Assembly (NCBI GenBank): GCA_016783965.1
Contig: JADHVO010000004.1
Location: 62,001 to 126,000, forward strand
Direction of reading: 5' to 3'
DNA: 64,000 nt
Source: Alphaproteobacteria bacterium
Lineage (GTDB): Bacteria > Pseudomonadota > Alphaproteobacteria > Micropepsales > Micropepsaceae
Shown here: piece by piece, positions 51,293-58,270 of the stretch
Numbering within the stretch: the first letter of the stretch is position 1
Layout: the number at the start of each line of letters is the position of its first letter
Notes under the pieces: generated by a model
The model's input: the letters and a program-made list of their open reading frames with translations, nothing else
Database searches by the model: none
What the model was told of the DNA's origin: nothing
Position numbers and translations under genes: made by a program

Positions 51293-51928
51293 ATGGAGCA
51301 TGCCTCTTCTACCCTTTCAAAGCGCGTCGGCCGCAACGTCTTCATGGCATGCGCGGGGTTGCAACTCGGGCCGTCCCTTCTGGTATGGGCGGTGCGCGGG
51401 ATCGCGGCGGCGGCGCAGTGCGCACCGGGCGCCGATTTGTGCCGCGGCATAGCGCTGGGCGCCGGGTTCCGCGATGTGCTGGTGCTCGCCTGGGCGGTCG
51501 GAACAAACACCTGGCTGCTGCTGGGTGTGGCTCTGGTCGCGGCAGTGGCGGCGATGTTCATGCGCAGGCCACTGCTGGGCGCCGGCACCGTTTTGTTTGG
51601 GCCGCTGCTGGCCCTGATCCTGCCGATGTTCGCGGTGTACTCGGCAGCCTATCCCGGCTGTGCCATCAGCGAAGCTTCCGTCGGCGACTGCGCGCTGTGG
51701 GGCGTGCAAATGGGCGACAGTGCGCACGCCGCAGCCGGGGTTCCCGGACTGATCTACGGGTTCGCGCCGCTCACCTTCGCGCTGGCGCTGGTGCTGGGGA
51801 TCCTGGGCTGGTTCATCGCCCGGGAGCGAAAGCCACGCGGACATGCTCACGCTTCCATGCGCAACGATGCGTCAGGCACATCCTTCCGCGTGCCGGACTA
51901 CCGGTTCAACGACCACGACCAGCCCTAG
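51293..51928 (+). CDS. Multi-pass membrane protein of unknown function
   Basis: The 211-residue protein has four to five hydrophobic helices (LQLGPSLLVWAVRGIAAA, WLLLGVALVAAVAAMFM, AGTVLFGPLLALILPMFAVYSAA, FALALVLGILGWFIA) with conserved-looking cysteines between them (AQCAPGADLCRG, YPGCAISEASVGDCALW). No family is recognised. It converges on the DUF4870-like pair with a 4-nt overlap. Confidence 0.6.
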   Translation: MEHASSTLSKRVGRNVFMACAGLQLGPSLLVWAVRGIAAAAQCAPGADLCRGIALGAGFRDVLVLAWAVGTNTWLLLGVALVAAVAAMFMRRPLLGAGTVLFGPLLALILPMFAVYSAAYPGCAISEASVGDCALWGVQMGDSAHAAAGVPGLIYGFAPLTFALALVLGILGWFIARERKPRGHAHASMRNDASGTSFRVPDYRFNDHDQP

Positions 51929-52350
51929 TAGGGACGGCCGTCGAGCGCGTGGATGAAGCCGCGCAGCGTGCGGTAGAGATAGAACACGAGGACGACGAGC
52001 GCGAAGAGGCCAAGCAGCGGCACCAGCGCAACCAGGCCGCCCACCAGCTCCGGCGGCGGATTGCCCTCGGTGTGGAACAGCGAGACCAGCAGACTGCCCG
52101 CGCCTTCCAGAACGACGCCGGCGAACACAGCCGCCGCGGCGGCGGCGATCCAGAACACCCAGAGCAGGTTGCGGCAATGGCTCTGCCACAGCGTGCCCCG
52201 TGCCTCCTGCCGCCGGGCATAGACCACGATGACGCCCGCAACCGCGGTGAGGCCGCCGCTGAAAAGCGCGGCCAGATAGAGGCCGTAGGCGATCAGCAGC
52301 GAGGCGCGCAGGCTTTCGTCGCGCGGCGTGGTGAGAGCGGCGTCAGACAT
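51925..52350 (-). CDS. DUF4870-like membrane protein, second of a tandem pair
   Basis: The 141-residue protein has three to four membrane helices (YLAALFSGGLTAVAGVIVVYA, LLWVFWIAAAAAAVFAGVVLE, VALVPLLGLFALVVLVFYLY) and ends FIHALDGRPY, similar to the C-terminus of the neighbouring 52343-52714 product (LIAAIDSKPYV). They share the (K/R)GT(I/L)W(E/Q)SH pattern. The two genes overlap by 8 nt. Function unknown. Confidence 0.7.
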   Translation of the reverse strand: MSDAALTTPRDESLRASLLIAYGLYLAALFSGGLTAVAGVIVVYARRQEARGTLWQSHCRNLLWVFWIAAAAAAVFAGVVLEGAGSLLVSLFHTEGNPPPELVGGLVALVPLLGLFALVVLVFYLYRTLRGFIHALDGRPY

Positions 52351-52714
52351 ACGGCTTGCTGTCGATGGCGGCGATCAGGCCCTTGATCGAGCGGTAGAGG
52401 AAATAGATGAACCCCGCAGCCATCACGAGGATGCCGAGGCCGAAAGCAAGCGTCAGCGGGATGCCAGCGACGAACAGAAGCAGCCACACCCAGAAGGCGT
52501 GGATCGCATTCTCGATATGGCTTTCCCAGATCGTGCCCTTGTATTCGGCGCGCCGGATGTAGGCCATGATCACGCCGACGAGGCCGGTGCAGCCACCGGT
52601 CAGCACGCCGCCGATATAAAGCCCGTAGATGATGAGCGTGTAGGTGCGGGCATCGATGTCGCTGGGCGAGGCGGTAGCGACAGGCGGGGCGGGATTTGGC
52701 GGCACGTCGGTCAT
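52343..52714 (-). CDS. DUF4870-like membrane protein, first of a tandem pair
   Basis: The 123-residue protein has three membrane helices (TYTLIIYGLYIGGVLTGG, AFWVWLLLFVAGIPLTLAFGL, ILVMAAGFIYFLYR) and the motif RRAEYKGTIWESH seen in DUF4870 proteins. ATG 52714 is chosen for the GGGAG 8 nt upstream; a longer N-terminus looks non-coding. It is a paralog of the overlapping downstream gene. Confidence 0.72.
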   Translation of the reverse strand: MTDVPPNPAPPVATASPSDIDARTYTLIIYGLYIGGVLTGGCTGLVGVIMAYIRRAEYKGTIWESHIENAIHAFWVWLLLFVAGIPLTLAFGLGILVMAAGFIYFLYRSIKGLIAAIDSKPYV

Positions 52715-52824
52715 GGGCTTTCTCCCTGAAAGCGCACGCATGATGTGGGGATAAGGCCCTGTCACGTCAAGATTTGCCGCCAGAAACCACTCGAATCATG
52801 CGACCGAGGGCTGGTTGGAGAGGG

Positions 52825-53487
52825 ATGAACCGCATGGCGCCGCGCCTGGAAGTGATCGTCGGGCCGATGTTTTCCGGCAAGACCGAGCTTCTGATCAGCC
52901 GCCTGCACCGCGTGCTGTATGCGAGGAAGCGCCTGCGCATCATCAAGCCGGCGCGCGACACCCGCACCCAGGGCTTCATCGCCAGCCGCGCAGTGAACCC
53001 GGACGGTACGACGGAGATCACCGACAAGCTGAGTGCGCAGATGGTGCGCGATGCGGACGAGTTCGCGAAGATCGCTTCGCACGACGACTATGACGTGCTG
53101 GCGGTGGACGAGGCGCAGTTCTTTCCCCTCGACGAGCCGATGCGGGATTCGCTCGGCTGGTTCGGGCGCGCGATCCGCGACCTGATCCGCGAGCGGCGCG
53201 AGAGCAATCTGCGCATCATTGTCGCCGGGCTCGACATGGACTTCGCGGAGAATCCGTTCGGACCGATCCCGGGGCTGCTGGCGATGGCGGACCAGGTCGA
53301 CAAGCTGACCGGCGTCTGCATGGTGTGCGGCAGCGACGCGGGGTATATCTCGCACCGGATCATTCCGGGCGAAGCGCAGCTCGTGGTCGGCGACGCGGGC
53401 GAATACCAGGTGCGCTGCCGCACCTGCTACGAGCCGCCGGGCATCCGCGGCAGTGTTCCCCTGAAGCAACCGCGCAAGCGCGCCTGA
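52825..53487 (+). CDS. tdk: Thymidine kinase
   Basis: The 220-residue enzyme phosphorylates thymidine for salvage. It has the P-loop GPMFSGKTELLI, the Walker B/catalytic DEAQFF, AGLDMDF and a zinc-binding pair CMVCG / CRTCYE. Length is typical for type II tetrameric thymidine kinases. The ATG at 52825 is close behind GGAGAGGG; ATG 52834 has better spacing and would remove three residues. Confidence 0.95.
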   Translation: MNRMAPRLEVIVGPMFSGKTELLISRLHRVLYARKRLRIIKPARDTRTQGFIASRAVNPDGTTEITDKLSAQMVRDADEFAKIASHDDYDVLAVDEAQFFPLDEPMRDSLGWFGRAIRDLIRERRESNLRIIVAGLDMDFAENPFGPIPGLLAMADQVDKLTGVCMVCGSDAGYISHRIIPGEAQLVVGDAGEYQVRCRTCYEPPGIRGSVPLKQPRKRA

Positions 53488-53520
53488 CCTGCGGCAGTCC
53501 CGAACGCGGTCATCGGAACC

Positions 53521-53548
53521 GCGCGCATCCTTCGAAACGGATGCGCGC
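53521..53548 (+). terminator. GC-rich hairpin after thymidine kinase gene
   Basis: A perfect 10-bp stem (GCGCGCATCC / GGATGCGCGC) with an 8-nt loop, followed within 10 nt by CCGTTTTCTT. It lies 33 nt beyond the thymidine kinase stop and fits a rho-independent terminator. Confidence 0.7.
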
Positions 53549-53635
53549 GCGGGCCGTTTTCTTCGATGGTGGATGGGGTTTGACAACTCGTTCCATCGCC
53601 GCTTCGGGATGGAACCGTTCGAAGGAGACTTTCCG

Positions 53636-53992
53636 ATGAGGACACTTCCGAGACTTCTGACGACTGCGGCGTTCGCGGTGGTGCTGGGCACCGGCGCGAG
53701 TGCGCTCAGCGGCAGCGCGGCGCAAGCGGCGATGACCCTGCGCAACGACTGCCTGGGCGACACCTGTGTGAAGACGACCTGCGATGACGACGGCGTCTGC
53801 ACCCGCACGACGACGAACTACAACACCGATCTGGGCACGGTCTCCCGCAGCCGCGTGTACCAGAGCTCGTTTCGCAACGTGAAACCGACGCGGTATGCGT
53901 GCGACGTGGATGGCGACAACTGCCACTACACCCGCAGCTACTACATCGATGAAGACGGCAACGCCGTCTACGATGCCGGCGTCTATCCGTAA
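53636..53992 (+). CDS. Secreted cysteine-rich protein
   Basis: The 118-residue product has a signal peptide ending in GSAAQA and a mature part with six cysteines (NDCLGDTCVKTTCDDDGVC, YACDVDGDNC), a repeated CDxDGxxC pattern also seen, in spaced form, in the product at 54551. It is probably a disulfide-rich envelope protein, perhaps metal-binding through the Asp-rich DDDG and DVDGD turns. Function unknown. AAGGAG before ATG 53636 sets the start. Confidence 0.65.
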   Translation: MRTLPRLLTTAAFAVVLGTGASALSGSAAQAAMTLRNDCLGDTCVKTTCDDDGVCTRTTTNYNTDLGTVSRSRVYQSSFRNVKPTRYACDVDGDNCHYTRSYYIDEDGNAVYDAGVYP

Positions 53993-54098
53993 CGACCGAT
54001 AAGGCCTGGCGCCGTCCGCTTGCCTCCGCGAGCGGGCGGCGTTGGCGTGTCCGGGGCGGAGGCTTATATTGCTGACGGGCCTTTCGAGAGAGACGCGC

Positions 54099-54377
54099 AT
54101 GTGCCGGAACATCAAGGTGCTGGCGAACTTCAAGCCGCCGGCGACGGACCAGGAGATCCAGGACGCGGCGCTGCAATTCGTGCGCAAGCTTTCCGGCACG
54201 ACGCGGCCGAGCAAGGCGAACGAGAAGGTGTTTAACCGCGCGGTGCACGACATCGCGCACATTGCGCAGCATTTGCTGGAAGACCTGGTGATCACCTCGC
54301 CGCCGCGCGACCGCGCGGTGGAGGCGGCGAAGGCCAAGGCGCGGAGCGCGAAGCGGTTCGGCACCGAGGCGGCCTGA
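54099..54377 (+). CDS. DUF2277 family protein
   Basis: The 92-residue protein matches DUF2277: MCRNIKVLANFKPPATDQEIQDAALQFVRKLSGTTRPSKANEKVF. The family start is MCRNIK, so ATG 54099 is right although the frame is open further upstream. The function is unknown. Confidence 0.85.
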   Translation: MCRNIKVLANFKPPATDQEIQDAALQFVRKLSGTTRPSKANEKVFNRAVHDIAHIAQHLLEDLVITSPPRDRAVEAAKAKARSAKRFGTEAA

Positions 54378-54550
54378 CCCTTTGCAAATGACGCCGTGCT
54401 GCACGATTCGGTGGCGCGGTCCCGGAACGGCACAACGCGACGCTGGTTAATGCTGGCAGCGGCGGGTCCGCCTGCTGCATCGGCTCCAACCAACGAAAGG
54501 CCGCGTGAAACGGGCTGGCGCAAGCGGCCGCGTGTGGCGCGCGAACATCG

Positions 54551-55048
54551 ATGATCTCCATGGGCAAGTTCCTCGCGGGCGGCGTGCTCGCCGTTGCGCT
54601 GGTGGCGGCGTCTTCGCCGGCGCCCGCGGGCGCGGACAGCGTCGCGACGCGGTGCGGTTACGACGGTTGCCGGGCGGTCCGCTGCAACTACACCGGCGAC
54701 CGCTGCTACCGCCTCGATGCGGCGTACAACGGGACTTACGGGAGCGGGCGGTACTACCGCAGCGCCTACTACGGCGGCGGTTACTACGATCGCGACGACT
54801 ATTATGACCGCGGCCGGTATGTATGCGATTCTGACGGAGACCGCTGCTATCGCTCGTATTACGGCGGCGGCTGGAATTACCGCGAGTATTATCGCCGCCA
54901 GGGCTATCACTGGAACAGCGGCTATCACGGCGATTACGACCGCGGAGAATATTATCGAAACCGCGACTATGACCGCGACTACTACCGCTATCGCAATTAT
55001 GACCACGATTACGATCGCGACTACGACCACGACTACGACAACGACTGA
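54551..55048 (+). CDS. Secreted Tyr/Asp/Arg-rich low-complexity protein
   Basis: The 165-residue product has a signal peptide ending in GADS, a Cys-containing middle (CGYDGCRAVRCNYTGDRCYRLD, YVCDSDGDRCYR) and a long Tyr-rich C-terminus with repeats of YYGGGYYDRDDYYDRG and a final RDYDRDYYRYRNYDHDYDRDYDHDYDND-type run of Tyr-Asp-Arg/His. The last 50 residues are mostly Y, D and R. The CDSDGDRC element resembles CDVDGDNC in the product at 53636. Likely extracellular or envelope-bound; metal or polymer binding is possible. No family is recognised. Confidence 0.6.
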   Translation: MISMGKFLAGGVLAVALVAASSPAPAGADSVATRCGYDGCRAVRCNYTGDRCYRLDAAYNGTYGSGRYYRSAYYGGGYYDRDDYYDRGRYVCDSDGDRCYRSYYGGGWNYREYYRRQGYHWNSGYHGDYDRGEYYRNRDYDRDYYRYRNYDHDYDRDYDHDYDND

Positions 55049-55167
55049 GCGCCATGTGACGGAAGGGCAGAGATCGCACGATCCCTGCCCTTCCCGCCGT
55101 GACGCTACAGCCGTTGAATGACTCCGGCGCAACGGCGGGTGCGCGGGGCGCCTGCCGTTCGCTCACT

Positions 55168-55290
55168 TCAGCACAGCGTGCCGAAAGCGCAGGCGCCGAG
55201 GCCGTAGGCAATGGCGACGGCGAAGCCGACCGCCAGCGCCAGCCAGAAACCCGCCGCCGCGAGGCGGCTGTCGTAGTGCAGCTCATCCAT
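55168..55290 (-). CDS. 40-residue single-pass membrane protein
   Basis: The short frame encodes MDELHYDSRLAAAGFWLAL followed by VGFAVAIAYGLGACAFGTLC, one clear membrane helix. GAAGGG lies 6 nt upstream of the ATG, and the start is 18 nt after the stop of the 107-residue gene on the same strand. This points to a real small protein translated from the same message. No family is recognised. Confidence 0.55.
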   Translation of the reverse strand: MDELHYDSRLAAAGFWLALAVGFAVAIAYGLGACAFGTLC

Positions 55291-55308
55291 GGCATGCCCT
55301 TCGGCCGG

Positions 55309-55632
55309 TTAGTGCCGCGGGCCGCTGGAGGAGCCGGAGTTGCGGCCGCCCATGATCGCGCCGATGAACGGCGCCGACAGGGCGTCGCGGTCCAGCCGCT
55401 CGCGTGCCTCCTGGATGGCGGCGAAGGTCACGGGGAACGGGGTTCCGGAGAGGTGGCGGAGCGTCGGCAGGTCGGGAACCGCCGACGCGTCGGAAGCCCA
55501 GGCGGCCAGGATGGCGCGCTGTTCCTCAGCAGTGAGATCGGGATGGTTGACCACTTCGTGCGGGAACCGGAGTCCCGCGGGGATCGAAACAGACTGCACG
55601 ACCACGCGGTCGTGCAAGGGAAGGTTGCGCAT
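55309..55632 (-). CDS. Conserved hypothetical protein
   Basis: The 107-residue soluble product starts MRNLPLHDRVVVQSVSIPAGLRFPHEVVNHPDLT and continues with AEEQRAILAAWASDASAVPDLPTLRHLSGTPFPVTFAAIQEARERLD. This arrangement occurs in small proteins of Rhizobiales and relatives, without known function. The start at 55632 has GGAGG 4 nt upstream. It lies directly upstream of a 40-residue membrane-protein gene. Confidence 0.6.
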   Translation of the reverse strand: MRNLPLHDRVVVQSVSIPAGLRFPHEVVNHPDLTAEEQRAILAAWASDASAVPDLPTLRHLSGTPFPVTFAAIQEARERLDRDALSAPFIGAIMGGRNSGSSSGPRH

Positions 55633-55710
55633 GGCGTCCTCCATTTTGCAAAACAACGTTGTCCGGCCTGCCCAAACAGCAGGCCGCGCCGGATGAACTA
55701 GGGCGGCGGG

Positions 55711-55853
55711 CCGGGATTTCAAGGGGCATCCCGGCTTCATGCCCGCGCACGCGGGAACCCAGTGCGCCCGCGCCTGCGGGCGCAGGAGAAGCAGCACCGG
55801 AGATAAGTCTTTGGCGCGGACGCGCGCCTGCCGGGTCCCCGCCTGTGCGGGGA
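55711..55853. repeat. Cluster of four GC-rich hairpins (REP-like)
   Basis: Four perfect stems are strung together: CCGGGAT/ATCCCGG (55711-55734), CCCGCG/CGCGGG (55742-55755), TGCGCCCGC/GCGGGCGCA (55763-55784) and TCCCCGC/GCGGGGA (55836-55853). They fill the gap between two minus-strand genes. The pattern suggests dispersed palindromic repeats rather than gene-specific control. Confidence 0.55.
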
Positions 55854-55858
55854 TGGAG

Positions 55859-56107
55859 TTAGGCCCGGACGATTTTCTTGCGCGGCTTCTTCGCGGGCTC
55901 GGCGGGGGCGCTGGCGGCGGCGGCGCGGTCGGCTTCTTCTTTGGCGAGGCGCAGCGCGCGGAGCTTGGCGGTCTTGGCGTCGTTGGCGGCGCTCTCGGCC
56001 TGGACCATCTGCTTGACGAGATTGGTACGCTGCTCGGCGATGTCGAAATGGCTCTGCGCCTTCTTGCGCGCGTCGTTGCGCGGCGGCGGGCTTAAGGGGT
56101 TGCTCAT
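55859..56107 (-). CDS. Small basic hypothetical protein
   Basis: The 82-residue product is highly charged and helical, starting MSNPLSPPPRNDARKKAQSHFD and ending KKPRKKIVRA, with EQRTNLVKQMVQAESAANDAKTAKLRALRLAKEEADRA between. A basic C-terminus suggests nucleic-acid or membrane-surface contact. It is downstream of cspA on the same strand (81-nt gap), so it may be read through from it. No family is recognised. Confidence 0.5.
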   Translation of the reverse strand: MSNPLSPPPRNDARKKAQSHFDIAEQRTNLVKQMVQAESAANDAKTAKLRALRLAKEEADRAAAASAPAEPAKKPRKKIVRA

Positions 56108-56188
56108 GAATTCTCCTTACACGGATGAAAAGCGGAAGGCCGGCGGCGTTCGCCACCGGCCCCCGTTTGTCTCAGACGCTTGCGCGCA

Positions 56189-56392
56189 TCAGACGGCCTT
56201 GAGATTGACCGCCTTGGAGCCGCGCTTGTCCGGCTGCTCCTCGAACGAGACCTTCTGGCCCTCGTTCAGCGAGCGCATGCCGGCGGCTTCGACGGCCGTG
56301 GCGTGCACGAACACGTCCTTGCCGCCGCCTTCCGGCGCGATGAAACCAAATCCCTTGGTGGCGTTGAAGAACTTTACGGTGCCGATGGGCAT
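56189..56392 (-). CDS. cspA: Cold-shock protein (CspA family)
   Basis: The 67-residue protein starts [20 protein letters not shown] and has [13 protein letters not shown], the RNP1/RNP2 motifs of the cold-shock fold, ending SKAVNLKAV. It binds single-stranded nucleic acids and acts as an RNA chaperone. The start is fixed by homology although the frame is open upstream. A consensus-like promoter at 56551-56579 implies an untranslated leader of about 150 nt, as for cold-inducible csp genes. Confidence 0.95.
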   Translation of the reverse strand: MPIGTVKFFNATKGFGFIAPEGGGKDVFVHATAVEAAGMRSLNEGQKVSFEEQPDKRGSKAVNLKAV

Positions 56393-56550
56393 TGCATTTT
56401 CCTTAGGTCGTGCGTTCCGCGCGTGCGGACATCGCACGGGCGGCGTGGAAAACGGCTTTCAAGAAGTCTTCCGGCGGGTTCGGCGCGCTTGAGCGGGTCG
56501 GATCAACAGGAGCGCTTCGTCTGACGAAGACGTAAGAACCACGTGTGGGC

Positions 56551-56579
56551 AGTATAGTGCGCGCCGCGCCGAATTACAA
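56551..56579 (-). promoter_or_regulatory. Sigma-70-type promoter of cspA
   Basis: On the minus strand TTGTAA (56574-56579) and TATACT (56551-56556) are separated by exactly 17 nt. The transcription start would be near 56544, leaving a leader of about 150 nt before the cspA ATG at 56392. The leader includes the complementary pair CGTGCGATGTCCGCACG, which can form a stem near the start region. Confidence 0.7.
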
Positions 56580-56716
56580 CGCGGCGCGGAAACCCTCGGA
56601 TTTTGCGGAAGGTTCGTCCGTATACGGCAGAATTGGTGGGGCGGGCGCGGTACGGAATTTCTGTAATAAGGCCTAAGTTCGCCATACCTAGAAGGACCGG
56701 ACCGCTGCGCTAAGTG

Positions 56717-56744
56717 TTGACAGATGTTCCCAGATATGGAACAT
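56717..56744 (+). promoter_or_regulatory. HigBA promoter -35 and operator palindrome
   Basis: TTGACA at 56717-56722 is a good -35 element. It is followed by a perfect inverted repeat ATGTTCC-N7-GGAACAT (56724-56744) ending 7 nt before the HigB-like ATG. HigA antitoxins bind such palindromes to repress their operon. The -10 element is weak or hidden in the palindrome. Confidence 0.72.
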
Positions 56745-56751
56745 TCTCATC

Positions 56752-57048
56752 ATGCAGGTGATCGCCAAACGGACGCTGCGCCTGTTCTGGGAGCGTCATC
56801 CGCAGGCCGAGGGCCCGCTGCGCAGCTGGCATGCCGCCGTCAGCAAAGCGATGTGGAACGGGCCAACCGACGTGAAGCGCGCGTTCGGCGCCAATGTCGA
56901 TTTCGTCCGCGACAACAGGATCGTCTTCGACATCGGTGGCAACAAGTATCGCGTGGTGGTTCACGCGGCGTATCGCTTCAAGCGCGTGCTGGTGAAGTTC
57001 GTCGGCACTCACGCGGAATACGACAAGATCGACGCAGGAACGGTGTGA
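56752..57048 (+). CDS. higB: HigB-type toxin
   Basis: The 98-residue protein starts MQVIAKRTLRLFWERHPQAEGPLRSWHAAVSKAMW and has NRIVFDIGGNKYRVVVHAAYRFKRVLVKFVGTHAEYD, the conserved core of HigB-family RelE-like mRNA interferases (ribosome-dependent). The stop overlaps the ATG of the antitoxin gene (TGATG), the usual toxin-first order. A palindromic operator precedes it. Confidence 0.9.
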   Translation: MQVIAKRTLRLFWERHPQAEGPLRSWHAAVSKAMWNGPTDVKRAFGANVDFVRDNRIVFDIGGNKYRVVVHAAYRFKRVLVKFVGTHAEYDKIDAGTV

Positions 57049-57440
57049 TGAGCAAGAAGACAAAGACCCCGGTGCAGATCACGCCGATCCGAAACGAGCG
57101 CGATTACGGCCGGGCGCTGAAGGACATCGAAGTCTATTTCGAGAACGAGCCGCGGCGTGGGTCGGCGGAAGCCGACCGCTTCGATGTGCTGGCGGCGCTG
57201 ATCGAAGCTTACGAGGCGAAGCGGTGGCCGATCGATCCGCCGGACGCGGTGGAAGCCATCCGCTTCCGCATGGAGCAGTCGGGCCTGGGACAGTCCGACC
57301 TGGCGCGGCTTCTCGGCTCGCGCTCGCGCGCCTCGGAGATCATGCGGCGGAAGCGTCCGCTGACGCTGGAACAGGCGTGGAAGCTCCACCACGAATGGCA
57401 TATCCCCGCGGAAGCCCTGCTGCGGCAGAAGGCGGCGTGA
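57048..57440 (+). CDS. higA: HigA-type antitoxin, XRE family
   Basis: The 130-residue protein has an N-terminal acidic region (RNERDYGRALKDIEVYFENEP) for toxin binding and a C-terminal helix-turn-helix (FRMEQSGLGQSDLARLLGSRSRASEIMRRKRPLTLEQAWKLHHEW). This is the HigA arrangement. It neutralises HigB and represses the operon at the upstream palindrome. Confidence 0.92.
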   Translation: MSKKTKTPVQITPIRNERDYGRALKDIEVYFENEPRRGSAEADRFDVLAALIEAYEAKRWPIDPPDAVEAIRFRMEQSGLGQSDLARLLGSRSRASEIMRRKRPLTLEQAWKLHHEWHIPAEALLRQKAA

Positions 57441-57456
57441 GGCAGAGCCGGTTTCT

Positions 57457-57475
57457 ACTCTGACCCCAAACTTCC
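57457..57475 (+). repeat. 19-bp direct repeat, left copy
   Basis: ACTCTGACCCCAAACTTCC occurs here and again, identically, at 58763-58781. The two copies are 1306 nt apart and enclose a REP-like stretch, a toxin/HTH pair and one secreted-protein gene. Confidence 0.75.
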
Positions 57476-57489
57476 GGGCCATTCCCAAT

Positions 57490-57603
57490 CGTCATGGGCG
57501 GCCTTGAGCCCACCCCAGAGTCTTCGGCGCGCGCCGGTGGGTGGCCGGGTCCCGCCTTCGCTCTGCGAGCTACGGCGAGGCGAGCAAGCCCGGCCATGAC
57601 GAC
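57490..57603. repeat. Inverted REP-like element
   Basis: The stretch has a left arm near TCATGGGCGGCCTTGAGCCC and a right arm near GCAAGCCCGGCCATGACGA with an internal CGGTGGGTGGCCGGGTCCCGCC. The pattern (CATGGCCGGGCTTG... reading inwards) recalls the common alphaproteobacterial palindromic intergenic repeats. It lies just inside the left 19-bp repeat. Confidence 0.55.
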
Positions 57604-57608
57604 CAGGT

Positions 57609-57884
57609 TCAGCCCGCCTTCAGCTTGATCTCGATCCGGCTGCCCGTCGCCTTGGCATATTTGCGCAGCGAGGCCAGCGAGGGCGAACGACCGCTCTCCA
57701 GCCGCGCCACCGCGGACTGCGAGGTTCCCATGCGCCGCGCGATCTGTGCCTGGGTCAGCTTGGCGCGGGTGCGGGCGGCGATCAGTGCCTCCGCCAGCGC
57801 GAACTCTTCCTCAAGGGCGTCATAGGCCTTCTTGAAGACCGGGTCCTTCATCTTCTTTCGGGCCCATGCTTCGACACTTTTCAT
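57609..57884 (-). CDS. XRE-type HTH antitoxin of a toxin-first module
   Basis: The 91-residue protein starts MKSVEAWARKKMKDPVFKKAYDALEEEF and carries an HTH (LTQAQIARRMGTSQSAVARLESGRSPSLASLRKYAKATG). It overlaps the upstream toxin gene by 4 nt (ATGA) on the minus strand. The arrangement Gp49-like toxin followed by XRE antitoxin is a known HigBA-like module. The start at 57884 has GGAG upstream. Confidence 0.9.
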   Translation of the reverse strand: MKSVEAWARKKMKDPVFKKAYDALEEEFALAEALIAARTRAKLTQAQIARRMGTSQSAVARLESGRSPSLASLRKYAKATGSRIEIKLKAG

Positions 57885-58207
57885 TCTTTCAACTCCTTCA
57901 AGCGCATCAGCGCCATTTCCAGCTCTCTTGGTGGCGTTTTCTGCGTCTTTTTCACAAACGTCCGCAACACGACAACGCGCTGTCCACTCGCCGCGACATA
58001 GATCGAACGAGCGATCCCATCCTGGCCTGTCATGCGCATCTCCCAAAGTTTGCCCGTGAGGTGCTTCACATATGGTTCGTGCACAGCCAGTAAGCCACGG
58101 CTCTCGATCATCCGGCTGATGCGCAGGAAGCGAGTCTGCATGTCCACCGGCAGAGCATCGACTTCCGCTTGCGCCAGCGCATTTACGAAGCCGACCGTCC
58201 AGCTCAT
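57881..58207 (-). CDS. Gp49-like/RelE-type toxin
   Basis: The 108-residue protein has VDALPVDMQTRFLRISRMIESRG, VKHLTGKLWEMRMTGQDGIARSIYVAASGQRVVVLRTFVKKTQKTPPRELEMAL, the PF05973 (phage-derived Gp49-like) toxin pattern. Such toxins belong to the RelE superfamily of mRNA interferases. The start codon overlaps a large palindrome and a -10 element, suggesting a leaderless transcript. It is coupled to the HTH antitoxin gene. Confidence 0.9.
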   Translation of the reverse strand: MSWTVGFVNALAQAEVDALPVDMQTRFLRISRMIESRGLLAVHEPYVKHLTGKLWEMRMTGQDGIARSIYVAASGQRVVVLRTFVKKTQKTPPRELEMALMRLKELKE

Positions 58208-58242
58208 TTTTGATATATATCAGAAATGAGATATCCGGTCAA
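58203..58242 (-). promoter_or_regulatory. Leaderless promoter and 28-bp operator of the Gp49/HTH module
   Basis: Minus strand: TTGACC (58237-58242), 17 nt, TATATA (58214-58219). The transcription start predicted 7 nt downstream falls on the A of the toxin ATG (58207), so no 5' leader. A palindrome of 28 nt (58203-58230; inner TGATATATATCA, one mismatched pair) covers the -10 element and the start codon, a likely site for autorepression. Confidence 0.68.
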
Positions 58243-58270
58243 CGAACGTGATCCGCGCCGCGGGTGGTTG

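Noticed and set aside
56503-56685. A 60-residue minus-strand frame upstream of cspA
   Set aside because: It spans the cspA promoter (TTGTAA-N17-TATACT) and has a basic random-looking product, so it is more likely non-coding.
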